64,000 nt of DNA from Torymus aiolomorphi (taxonomy: Eukaryota; Arthropoda; Insecta; Hymenoptera; Torymidae). The translations under genes and the position numbers were made by a program. The notes below the pieces were generated by a model. The model saw only the letters and a list, made by a program, of their open reading frames with translations. It had not been told where the DNA came from and did no database searches. Below, in pieces: positions 27,601-37,896 of the stretch. How positions within the stretch are numbered: the stretch's first letter is position 1; each line of letters starts with the position of its first letter. The stretch covers positions 212,955,376 through 213,019,375 of the forward strand of contig CM070873.1 in NCBI GenBank assembly GCA_036365515.1, written 5' to 3'.

Positions 27601-29400
27601 GCCATGCCTAAACGAACGAAGTGAGATTTTTTTTTTCTCATTCAACCCCCCTATAATCGACTATTCGGGGGTGATCCGAGGAATCGATTTCGTTCCTAAT
27701 TTTTTTCTAGGACCATTTTATAGTTAAATTTGAGAATTCGCCATAAAATTAATAGAAATACATAGAACAACGAAGTGAGATTTTTTTTCGCCTTCAACCC
27801 CCCTATAATCGTCCAATTGGGGGTGTTCCGTGGAATCGATTTCGTTCATAATTTTTTTCTGGGCTTGTTTTGTCGTTAGATTTGATAATCCGTCATAAAA
27901 TTAATAGCAATACCTAAAGCAACGAAGTGAGATTTTTTTTTCGCCTTCAACCCCCCTATATCGTCCATTTGGGGGTGTTCCGGGGAATCGATTTTGTTCG
28001 TAATTTTTTTCTGGGCTTGTTTTATCGTTAGATTTGATAATCCGTCATAAAATTAATAGCAATACCTAAAGCAACGATGTGAGATTTTTTTTTCGCCTTC
28101 AACCCCCCTATAATCGTCCATTTGGGGGAGTTCCGGGGAATCGATTTTGTTCGTAATTTTTTTCTAGGCCTATTTTATGGTTAGATTTGATAATCCGCCA
28201 TAAAATTAATAGCAATACCTAAAGCAACGAAGTGAGATTTTTTTTTTCGCCTTCAACCACCCTATATTCGTCCATTTGGGGGTGTTCGGGGGAATCGATT
28301 TTGTTCGTAATTTTTTTCTAGGTCTATTTTACCGTTAGATTTGATAATCCGCAATAAAATTCATAGCCATGCCTAAACGAACGAAGTGAGATTTTTTTTT
28401 TCTCATTCAACCCCCCTATAATCGACTATTCGGGGGTGATCCGAGGAATCGATTTCGTTCCTAATTTTTTTCTAGGACCACTTTATAGTTAAATTTGAGA
28501 ATCCGGCATAAAATTAATAGAAATACATAGAACAACGAAGTGAGATTTTTTTTCGCCTTCAACCCCCCTATAATCGTCCAATTGGGGGTGTTCCGTGGAA
28601 TCGATTTCGTTCATAATTTTTTTCTGGGCTTGTTTTGTCGTTAGATTTGATAATCCGTCATAAAATTAATAGCAACACCTAAAGCAACGAAGTGAGATTT
28701 TTTTTTCGCCTTCAACCCCACTATATCGTCCATTTGGGGGTGTTCCGGGGAATCGATTTTGTTCGTAATTTTTTTCTGGGCTTGTTTTATCGTTAGATTT
28801 GATAATCCGTCATAAAATTAATAGCAATACCTAAAGCAACGATGTGAGATTTTTTTTTCGCCTTCAACCCCCCTATAATCGTCCATTTGGGGGAGTTCCG
28901 GGGAATCGATTTTGTTCGTAATTTTTTTCTAGACCTATTTTATGGTTAGATTTGATAATCCGTCATAAAATTAATAGCAATACCTAAAGCAACGAAGTGA
29001 CATTTTTTTTTGCCTTCAACCCCCCTATAATCGTCCATTTTGGGGTGTTCTGGGGAATCGATTTTGTTCGTAATTTTTGCTGGGCTTGTTTTATCGTTAG
29101 ATTTGATAATCCGTCATAAAATTAATAGCAATACCTAAAGCAACGAAGTGAGATTTTTTTTTCGCCTTCAACCACCCTATAATCGTCCATTTGGGGGTGT
29201 TCCGGGGAATCGATTTTGTTCGTAATTTTTTTCTAGGTCTATTTTATCGTTAGATTTGATAATCCGCAATAAAATTAATAGCAATACCTAAACCAACGAA
29301 GTGAGATTTTTTTTTTCGCCTTCAACCCCCCTATAATCGACTATTCGGGGGTGTTCCGGGGAATCGATTTTGTTCGTAATTTTTTTCTGGGCTTGTTTTG
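21652..29400. repeat. Satellite array, ~152 bp monomer, about 50 copies (block 1)
   Basis: Each monomer contains AAAGCAACGAAGTGAGA, a T run, CTTCAACCCCCCTATAATCG, GGGGAATCGATT, a second T run and ATTTGATAATCCG-CATAAAATTAAT. Variants repeat in register: three landmark pairs (22161/25059, 22786/25684, 23371/26268) are 2,897-2,898 bp apart, a higher-order unit of about 19 monomers. A two-monomer duplication (26761/27064) lengthens the second unit by about 304 bp, and a five-monomer block of about 763 bp repeats at 27.49-29.0 kb. No coding potential. Confidence 0.96.
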
Positions 29401-30422
29401 TAACACAATGTCAAGAAAAATCAAAAAGAAACCCGGTTAAAGACAATAATGTACGTAGAAAAGAATGGATTACAATTGCTTTACTAAAATCTTGTAAAAA
29501 AAAAGGACAAATTATATAAACAACTTAAAAAAATCCAATGAATCAAAGCTTACAAAGTGAATATAAAAACTATGTTAAATGTCTAAAGAATGTTATAAAA
29601 GATGCCAAAATTAAATACGATAAGGATCTTATAGAGAAAAAATCAGGTAATCCAAGACAACTATGGAAAATTATAAATCCCAAACTGGATAACAAAAGTA
29701 AAAAAGATAATAATATAAGTGAAATATATGATGAAAACGAGGAGATAGTAAAAGTCCCATCCAAAATTGCGAACATCATGAATGACTATTACGGCAAAAT
29801 GGGCAAAGAAATGAGTGACAAAATTACTGCCCCAAGTAACAAATTTATTTAACTGCCACCAAGCAACTTAAATACAATTTTCCTACATCCTACAAATGAA
29901 ATTGAAATTAAAAAAATAATTGAAAATTTGAAAATCAAGAATGGTGGAGTTGATAAAATAAATGCTAAGACACTCAAAACAATATCTCATCTTATAGCAG
30001 ATCCTTTGGCGCATATCATCAATAAATGTATTGAAAAGTCAATATGGCCGGATTCGCTAAAAGCAGCTGAAGTGGTACCAATTTACAAATCAGGGAAAAA
30101 ATTAAAAGTTAGTAACTACAGACCTATATCATTAATATCGAATATTGCAAAAATCTTTGAAAAGGCAATATACGAAAGAATTTTTGATTTTATTAACAAA
30201 CACAAAATATTAAGCGAAAAACAGTTTGGCTTTATTAAAAACAAAGGAACCAGAGATGCTCTAAGCTATATTACAAAGAGGATCTATGAGAACTTAGATA
30301 AGAGTAAGCCCATTATAGTCGCATTTCTAGATCTAGCTAAAGCCTTTGATACAGTTGATCATAATATACTTCTACATAAGTTGCAAGCATACGGGATAAG
30401 AGGCAATGCTTATAAATTAATG
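29401..30422 (+). pseudogene. LINE ORF2 fragment inside the satellite (copy 1)
   Basis: This encodes part of a non-LTR reverse transcriptase: a Lys-rich linker region (about 29538-29850), then RT fingers with PIYKSGKK, YRPISLISNIAKIFEK, KQFGF and the palm motif FLDLAKAFDTVDH at 30329-30367. A TAA at 29850-29852 interrupts one continuous frame, and the region before 29538 is frameshifted at an A run. The 3' end is cut after AAATTAATG at about 30422, where satellite resumes in mid-monomer, so the YADD part is missing. Clade is CR1/Jockey-like by motif style; not certain. It is nearly identical to 60109-60453. Confidence 0.88.
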
Positions 30423-31205
30423 CTCTATAATCGACTGTTCGGGGGTGATACGGGGAATCGAATTCGTAGGTAATTTTTTCCTAGGTCTATTTTATCGTTA
30501 GATTTGATAATCCGCCATAAAATTAATAGCAATACCTAAAGCAACGAAGTGAGATTTTTTTTTGCCTTCAACCCCCCTATAATCGTCCATTTGGGGCTGT
30601 TCCGGTGAATCGATTTTGTTCGTAATTTTTTTCTAGGCTTGTTTTATCGTTAGATTTGATAATCCGTCATAAAATTAATAGCAATACCTAAAGCAACGAA
30701 GTGAGATTTTTTTTCGCCTTCAACCCCCCTATAATCGTCCATTTGGGGGTGTTCCGGGGAATCGATTTTGTTCGTAATTTTTTTCTAGGTCTATTTTATC
30801 GATAGATTTGATAATCCGCAATAAAATTCATAGCCATGCCTAAACGAACGAAGTGAGATTTTTTTTTTCGCCTTCAACCCCCCTATAATCGACTATTCGG
30901 GGGTGTTCCGGGGAATCGATTTTGTTCGTAATTTTTTTCTGGGCTTGTTTTATCGTTAGATTTGATAATCCGTCATAAAATTAATAGCAATACCTAAAGC
31001 AACGAAGTGAGATTTTTTTTTCGCCTTCAACCCCTCTATAATCGTCCAGGTGGGGGTGTTCCGGGGAATCGATTTTGTTTGTAATTTTTTTCTGGGCTTG
31101 TTTTATCGTTAGATTTGATAATCCGCCATAAAATGAATAGCAATACCTAAAGCAACGATGTGAGAATTTTTTTTCGCCTTCCTCCCCTATATAATCTTCG
31201 TTTGG
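30423..31205. repeat. Satellite array, ~152 bp monomer (block 2)
   Basis: About five monomers continue the array after the LINE fragment; the last ones degrade near 31190-31205. Confidence 0.95.
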
Positions 31206-31660
31206 GGGATGAGGGTAGTTTGGTATTTGATGTTTTTTGGTTTTTTATATGTATTTAATCATGTTTTGTTGTAAAAACCGAGTCCAAGTGAAAAAAACCG
31301 TTTTTACAAAAATCGATTTTTCGTTGGATCCCAATGTTGCAAACTTCAAACACATAAAAATACAACTCATTATTTCTGTAATACTCATTATTTCAAATGA
31401 TAAGTATTACATTAAAAATTTATTTTGATTATGGCATTTATATCTACCCGACAGGACCACAGAAAAACTGTTTTCGTTGCACTACAATGTTGCAAACTTC
31501 AAATTCATTGATATATTATGTTATATTAGTATTATAACACCCCTAATATAACTAAACAATATTTATTTTTATTTTATTTTCCAAGCTACTATAATTGGGG
31601 TTTAGATAAATCTGTTATTTTTGCCTGTTAAGATTCTAGGTTTAATTTTTAAAAAATACT
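31206..31660. other. No gene seen
   Basis: AT-rich. The string TGTTGCAAACTTCAAA occurs at about 31334 and 31488. No further HPS4-like exon was found here. Confidence 0.4.
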
Positions 31661-31663
31661 TAC

Positions 31664-31898
31664 AAGTATATATGATCCAAACTTTTTTAAGACAAATTTT
31701 CCTCCTTGGAGAGATATCATGGATGGAGAAGAAAAAGAAGTTGACAAAAACTGATTCACTCCCATTAACTGACCAGCTAAAGCTAATCTTTGTGTTGGTG
31801 AAACCCATGCTGGATGGAAGTACATAACAGCATCAGCTGGATCATCTTCCTCTTTGCAACACCTTGTGGTGTCGTATACAAATACTATCATCATCTCT
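31664..31898 (-). CDS. HPS4-like protein, first coding exon (partial host gene)
   Basis: The exon has a good acceptor (TTGTTTCAG before AGAG-ATG) and donor (CTT then GTAAGT, 31658-31663). From the ATG at 31892-31894 it encodes VFVYDTTRC, DDPADAVMYFHP, LALAGQLMGV and GKFVLKKFGSYIL. This resembles the N-terminal longin part of HPS4, a BLOC-3 subunit acting with HPS1 as a Rab32/38 exchange factor in lysosome-related organelle biogenesis; the pattern F.YD, DP, YF.P, GQ..GV is the reason. CCZ1 is a related alternative but lacks the GQ step as I know it. Downstream exons were not found within the window; the satellite array lies just beyond. The upstream CpG-richer region (33.0-33.5 kb) may be the promoter, with a possible non-coding first exon ending at a donor at 32872-32873. 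Confidence 0.6.
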
Positions 31899-32873
31899 CT
31901 GAAACAATAATATAATTTTATATATTCTGCAAGATTTTAAATAACACATTTACTTAATAGGTATCAAATTAAAATTTGGATTATTAGTTAGGTTTTTTAT
32001 GAATTAAAATATTTTTATTTGTATCATATTGACAAGGCTTTGATAATATAATTTAAAAGTTGATGAAACAAAAATTATATTTACCCAAAATATTTATAAA
32101 ATTTAATAAATTATTCCAATAATGCAATGTTTGATTCAAGTTCAATTTAATATTTACTTCTGCATTTGACATCCAAAATGTAACAAACAACTAAGGAAGG
32201 AGTTCAGAATGACCAATCAGATATGAAGATTATTGATAATATAGTAAGTCGACGATAAGAAATCGATATAATCTTTGAAATGGTTAGCTACCTATGATTT
32301 TTCTTATAAACATATTAGTAAGTATTAGATATGTATCAAAAGAAAGCAAGTCTAATTTTAGCCTCTCTAAAAATTTCTAATTCAAACACTGGTATATTGA
32401 TTTATATTTTATGCTTGTTCTTATTCGATAGATTCTTAAATTTATTTGTAGTCATGAGTATAGTTTTGTGGTTATTTGTGACTGTTTGCGTACATTAATT
32501 GTATTAATATGATTTTCTTATATTTGTTATCAATATTTTTTTTTTTTCTCACATATAGTGAGAATTGATCAAAAATATTACTATATTAGTAAAACCTTAG
32601 CAGAATGTGTGATCAATTAAAAAACATAAAAATAAACTTAGTTTTTTTATCAGTAAGAAGAAATTGTTGTGATAAATAACAGAAAAAGTTATCGGCCTAT
32701 GGATCTTGAAATATCATGAGTCTCGTGATGCGTTTGAACTCATGCAATCTTGTAATCAGCGTTATCTTCAAGACAAATCAGAGAATTAAAGAGCAACATT
32801 TACAATTGAGCTGAAAACAGTAGCAAACAAGATGCTCATTGCTTGACACTTGTACCAATATTGATAGCGTTAC

Positions 32874-33056
32874 CTTTAGAGCTCGTACAAGCAGCAGACT
32901 TTTTGTTCGACAATGTCGACAAAGAGCAAACATCTCGCTATTGCGCATCATACTATCGCTACTTAATACAATTAGATAAAATACGATTATGCAAGCTCTT
33001 TCTCTCTCTCTCTCATACTTTGCCATGATGATGGAACCGCGCTCCACTGCCGCCTG
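32874..33056 (-). other. Candidate 5' non-coding exon of the HPS4-like gene
   Basis: A minus-strand stretch ends in AAAG followed by GTAACG (donor at 32868-32873). It lies upstream of the HPS4-like exon and borders GC-richer sequence. Its frame does not join the coding frame, so if real it is untranslated. Support is weak. Confidence 0.3.
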
Positions 33057-33469
33057 TGTTTATGTTGTGGCTGTCACAAAGTACGGCTGCTACCTATACT
33101 GCTGCTGTCACTACCGCCATACCTAAGTACTGCTTGATGTAGTTCTTGTTTCGTCTAGTTTATTATATAATGTACGCAAATTTCCCCGAGTGCACCGCGA
33201 AAAAACTATACGTCGCAGCCGTCGTAGCCTCGCTCAGACCCTGGCCACGTAAACGCGTACGACCGCGTTCGAGATTGTGGTTTGCGACTCTTTTTCCAAG
33301 GACTCGAAGCAAATGCACTTGCTAGAAATACAATTCCTTCGTTATAGGATAATGCACATTATGCTCATATCGCCGCCCAACAAATGGATTCCGTCTGCTT
33401 GCAGCCATGTCGGGTTTGGTTTATTGATTTTGATTTGCTGCACGCCGCATGCGAATTACGAATGATGAA
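33057..33469. promoter_or_regulatory. GC-richer possible promoter region
   Basis: GC and CpG rise here relative to the AT-rich surroundings (for example around 33190-33270). This would fit a promoter for the minus-strand HPS4-like gene, but no core element was identified. Confidence 0.3.
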
Positions 33470-33839
33470 TTAGGGTGAATGTACATAAGCGCTGCGATTC
33501 GCTGCCACTGCGCCTACGCCGCGCTGCGCTGGGGCCTTTCTACATATGTATGTTCTGTGTGTTCTGTGTGTTCCCAACAAAGTCAGATAGATCTGTTCCG
33601 TTTATGTAAGACAGAGACAGACATAGAGAGAAGTTGTCTAGAACGGACAGAACACGCATATGTCGAAAGGGCCCTGCGCGGTTCTCTGCTTGCGCCGGTC
33701 CATATAGTTCCGTTTCTATATTCCATTGTTATGGTACAATTCTATAGATCTATGTCGTACATCTATCATTTTCATGGTCATGATCATGACTGAAGCCAAA
33801 ATAAAAAAATTATAAAAATATATAATTTCATTAAAGTTA

Positions 33840-34063
33840 TTGAAATTGTTAAAAAAATTAAAAAAAAGAAACAACAATCTTGCAGAAGGTGGTGGGTTCG
33901 ACCACATTTAGCAATACCTCAAAGAAATATTCATAGTGCTTATAGCACTTTATTTAAATATTATGCATTAAAGGATCATGAAGAGTTTTATAGATTTATT
34001 AACATGAGTTTTAATCAATTTCATCATTTATTTGAACTGGTTAAAGGACATCCCATTATCGCC
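33840..34063 (+). pseudogene. PIF/Harbinger transposase N-terminal fragment
   Basis: The forward frame has RRWWVRP, then an acidic DHEEFYRFINMSF block and FELVKGHP. The RRWWVRP-to-RM/LV pattern is the N-terminal signature of PIF/HARBI1 transposases. A stop follows at about 34070 and the catalytic DDE part is absent. The rest of the shell (34064-34367) is AT-rich, with a GC-rich end. Confidence 0.75.
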
Positions 34064-34367
34064 TAATTCAATCTTATTCATCAATAGCTGCATTTTCCAA
34101 TGTTCTAATCAATTTTATAATTCATAGTATATCATATCACTTGGGTCTTGTGTTTTCTTTCTCGGCTTAAAATACTTTTGTTATCTTGAACTGTCCGTCA
34201 TCTAAACTATCCCTTCATTTATTTAACTTTTCATTTTGGAGCATATACACATCGTCCGTGATTTATAAATATCATAGATATGCAACTGCTCATTTTTTTT
34301 GTAAGAATATACGAATGGAACGGAACGGCAGAGCTAAGCTTCAGCGCAGCGGCAGCACGGCGCAGCA

Positions 34368-34372
34368 CGGCG
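34368..34372. repeat. Target duplication CGGCG, left of Transib
   Basis: The same five bases follow the right end at 59570-59574. Five GC-rich bases is the Transib duplication length and preference. Confidence 0.9.
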
Positions 34373-37025
34373 CACAGTGGGCTAAAACCCGATTTTTTTT
34401 TTCAAAATAAAATAACTCCACACAGAAGCCACCGATTTAGATGATTTTTGTTTCTACTTATAGCAAATTAAATGTAGATTAGAGGAAAAATAAAGAAAAT
34501 TGTTAAATAAATTTTTATAACCTCCAAATTCAACAAGAAACATAGGTATTTTTCTAAATTTGGTAGAAAACCGTATTTAAGTTTTAGAAAAATGATTCTT
34601 TTTGGGATAAATGTTGCCTCCTCTGTACATCCATGCATAATATATAACCTCTATACCTGTGAACCATAACCTAACAACTTGAAGATGAATACTTCGCCGC
34701 AAAGTCAGGTTAATACGATAATCTGTAATGCACTATAACTTTGTAAAGTATTTATGACAAAATAAGTGATCTGTAACATTACAAACTTTTAATGACCATA
34801 ACCTAAACCATTTTACAAATTAGCTTATTATTTTTATTTAGAAAAAAAGGAATTCCACACAGAAACCACCAATTCGGATGATTTTTGTTTGTACTTATAG
34901 CTAATTGAATGTAGATTAGGGGAAAAATAAAGAGTATTGTCAAATCAATTATTATAACCTCCAAACTCTACAAGAAACATAGGTATTTTTCAAAATTTTA
35001 TAGGAAACCGTATTTAAGTTTTAGAAAAATGATTCATTTGGGAATAATGTTGCCTCCTGCGTTCATCTATGTATAATATATAACCTCTACACCTAAGAAA
35101 CATAACCTAACAGCTCTACGTGGAATACTTCGCCGCAAAGACATGTTAATATGATAATCTGTCATGCACTATGACTTTGTGAGGTAGTTATGAAAAATTA
35201 AGTGATCTGTAATATTAAAAACTTTTAATGATCATATCCTAATACTTTTTACCGATTAGCTTATTATTTCGATTTAGAAAAAAAGTTATTCCAGACAGGA
35301 ACCACTGATTCGGATGATTTTTGTTCGTACTTACAGCTAATTGAATGTGGATTAGGGGAAAAATAAAGAGTATTGTCAAATTAATTATTATAACCTCCAA
35401 ACTCTACAAGAAACATACGTATTTATTAAAATTTGGTAGGAAACCGTATTTAAGTTTTAGAAAAATGATTCTTTTTAGGAATAATGTTGCCTCCTGCGTT
35501 CATCTATGTATAATATATAATCTCTACACCTATGAAACATAACCTAATAACTTGAAGATGAATACTTCGCCGCAAAGTGAGGTTAATACGATAATCTGTA
35601 ATGCACTATAACTTCCCTTATAAAAATATCCTATAGAAAATCCTGTAGGAAATGCTATAGAAAATCCTGTAGGCATTCCGTAGAAATCCTATAGGAATCC
35701 TATAGGATACTCTATAGGCAGTCCTATATGAAATTCTATATAGAAGTTCTATAGGAAATCCTATGTGAATTTCGCGCTTTTCCTGTAGGAAATCCTATAG
35801 GAAATCCTATAGGAAATTCTGTAGGTAATTCTGTAGGAAAAACTGCAGACAATTTTACATGGAAAATCCTACAGGGAATTCTGGAGTATTTTCGTGAAAA
35901 CAGTTTATAGAGGTTTAGCATCTTATTTAGCGCTGTAACATCGCACAGCAAAATCAGTGGCAAACCGTCCTAGGTAAGGAGTTGCACCTAGGGACTGCCG
36001 TGCCCGACTGCCGGCGCTTACCGCTTAAGCCCAATGAGCTTAGATATCAAAATCAAGGTAATCCTTGTCGCATTGACTCTCCGTAAAGTCGTTCAAACGG
36101 TTGAATCTCACGGCTTTACATACCCTCGCGGTTCCAATGTGTTTATGAGAGTCCCGACTGTTGCGCCCCATAGCGGCATAGCAGCGAACATACATAAACG
36201 AGGCTCTGGAGAAGCAAGCTTCTACCGCATGCCGCAGCGCAGCGCAGCAGTCGGGACTCTCATAAACACATTGGAACCGCGAGGGTATGTAAAGCCATGA
36301 GATTCAACCGTTTGAACGACTTTACGGAGAGTCAATATGACAAGGATTACCTTGATTTTGATATCTGAACTCATTGGGCTTAATCGGCAAGCACCGGCAG
36401 TCGTGCACGGCAGTCCCTAGGTGCAACTCCTTATCTAGGACTGTTTGCCACTGATTCTGTTGTGCGATGTTACAGCGCTTAATAAGATGCTAAACCTCTA
36501 TAAACTGTTTTCACGAAAATACTCCAGAATTCCCTGCAGGATTTTCCATGTAAAATTGTCTACAGTTTTTCCTACAGAATTACCTACAGAATTTCCTATA
36601 GGATTTCCTATAGGATTTCCTACAGGAAAAGCGCGAAATTCACATAGGATTTCCTATAGAACTTCCTATATAGAATTTCATATAGGACTGCCTATAGAGT
36701 ATCCTATAGGATTCCTATAGGATTTCTACGGAATGCCTACAGGATTTTCTATAGCATTTCCTACAGGATTTTCTATAGGATATTTTTATAAGGGTTTGTA
36801 AGATAGTTATGACAAAATAAGTGATCTGTAACATTAAAAAGTATTAATGACCATAACCTATAACTTTTTACAGATTAGCTTATCATTTTGATTTAGAAAA
36901 AAAATAATTCCACACAGAAACCACCGATTCGGATGATTTTTTTTTTACTTATAGCTAATTGAATGTAGATTAGAGGAAAAATAAAGACTATTGTCAAATC
37001 AATTATTATAACCTCCAAGCTCTAT
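34373..37025 (+). repeat. Left terminal repeat of Transib: tandem ~436 bp units
   Basis: Units begin near 34418, 34855, 35291 and about 36910, marked by CCACACAGAA-CCACC, CTAATTGAATGTAGATTA and TTCGCCGCAAAG. The third unit is split by the palindromic element 35615-36794. The repeat ends at about 37025. Confidence 0.92.
35615..36794. mobile_element. Foldback element A, 1,180 bp palindrome
   Basis: Almost the whole element is one palindrome. Ends are CCCTTATAAAAATATCC and its complement, with TT on both sides (35613-35614, 36795-36796). The uninterrupted target is visible in the neighbouring 436 bp units (AACTTTGTAA). Each arm has a CCTATAGGAAAT tandem repeat and then a unique GC-richer segment; the loop near 36150-36250 is short. 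The mirrored Phe-Pro-Ile-Gly reading frames at 35736-35963 and 36445-36720 are products of the repeat. Confidence 0.92.
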
Positions 37026-37564
37026 ATAGTAGATATTGAGTTCTCTCCTATTATATGTCAAAGTTAACGGCCTGTATCGTATAACCTTTTTTACTTTTGT
37101 TCAAAGACAGACCAATCTGAACGCTAAATATCTCCGATAATCCAAACTATATACCTTCAAAATCTTAATACACAAACAGGTAAACTTTACATCTTCAATC
37201 TTCTTCAATCTTCTTCATCTTCAGCTTGGAACTTCAGGTCAAGCTTAAAGTTAATTAGCTCATAACCATTAAAGTTACTCAAAAAGTAAATACTTAAATC
37301 TCAATGCGTTATGTCTTCAATTCATTTATATACCATTGGGCTAAGATTGATATACTTTTTAAATTTATACATTATATTTTTTTTAGAGGCCACTGGTATT
37401 GTTATAATATGAAGTATTCTATGCCATTCGGATAATGCGATGGAGTAAATGCTATCATTCTTTTTATATGAGTGTATCTTGAAAATGTTTATAATTAGTA
37501 AATATTTGAACTCATAAATATGTAAAAAATATATGATAATGTGTACCAAACATTTATTTAATTT
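37026..37564. other. Interior of Transib, downstream of the transposase stop
   Basis: AT-rich sequence between the left terminal repeat and the last transposase codons; CTTCAATCTTCTTC repeats near 37194-37220. It is probably the 3' untranslated region of the transposase. No gene seen. Confidence 0.5.
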
Positions 37565-37578
37565 TTAGCTAGATACAC

Positions 37579-37882
37579 TGTTAAAGTAAATGGGCTTTCC
37601 TATTGCGTTGTACGTATGCGTGTGTGTGCGTATGGGTGTAACCGCATGGCCCGCTGAGCCGGCTGAGGGCGCTGTATCCGCGCGCGGCTCCCCGAGTGGT
37701 TGTGTGTGCAAGAGCAGAGCGCGACTGACCACCGTGATAGTCACGTCGCTGCGGCAAGCGTGCCTTCTTTTAAGCCCCGCCTTTGTACTAATTGTTTAAT
37801 ATCAATAAAACATCTATTCGGAAGCTTTGTGTTAGTGCTCTTACCTACAATCCGTTCGCCCGATCCTAACTTTGCCTCAACA
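37579..37882 (+). repeat. Copia 5' LTR
   Basis: It begins TGTTAAAG and ends CTCAACA (TG...CA with short inverted ends). AATAAA is at about 37804-37809. Confidence 0.95.
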
Positions 37883-37896
37883 GGTTATGGGCCCAG
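37883..37896 (+). promoter_or_regulatory. Primer-binding site, initiator-tRNA-Met type
   Basis: GGTTATGGGCCCAG directly follows the 5' LTR. It matches the type of site known from Drosophila copia, which pairs with an internal fragment of initiator tRNA-Met rather than its 3' end. Confidence 0.8.

Noticed and set aside
21652..31205. Regular repeats as a CRISPR array
   Set aside because: The whole ~152 bp unit is conserved with no unique spacers, and the context is eukaryotic; it is a satellite.
35736..36720. Two mirrored proteins rich in Phe-Pro-Ile-Gly
   Set aside because: They are the two arms of the same palindrome reading through CCTATAGGAAAT repeats.
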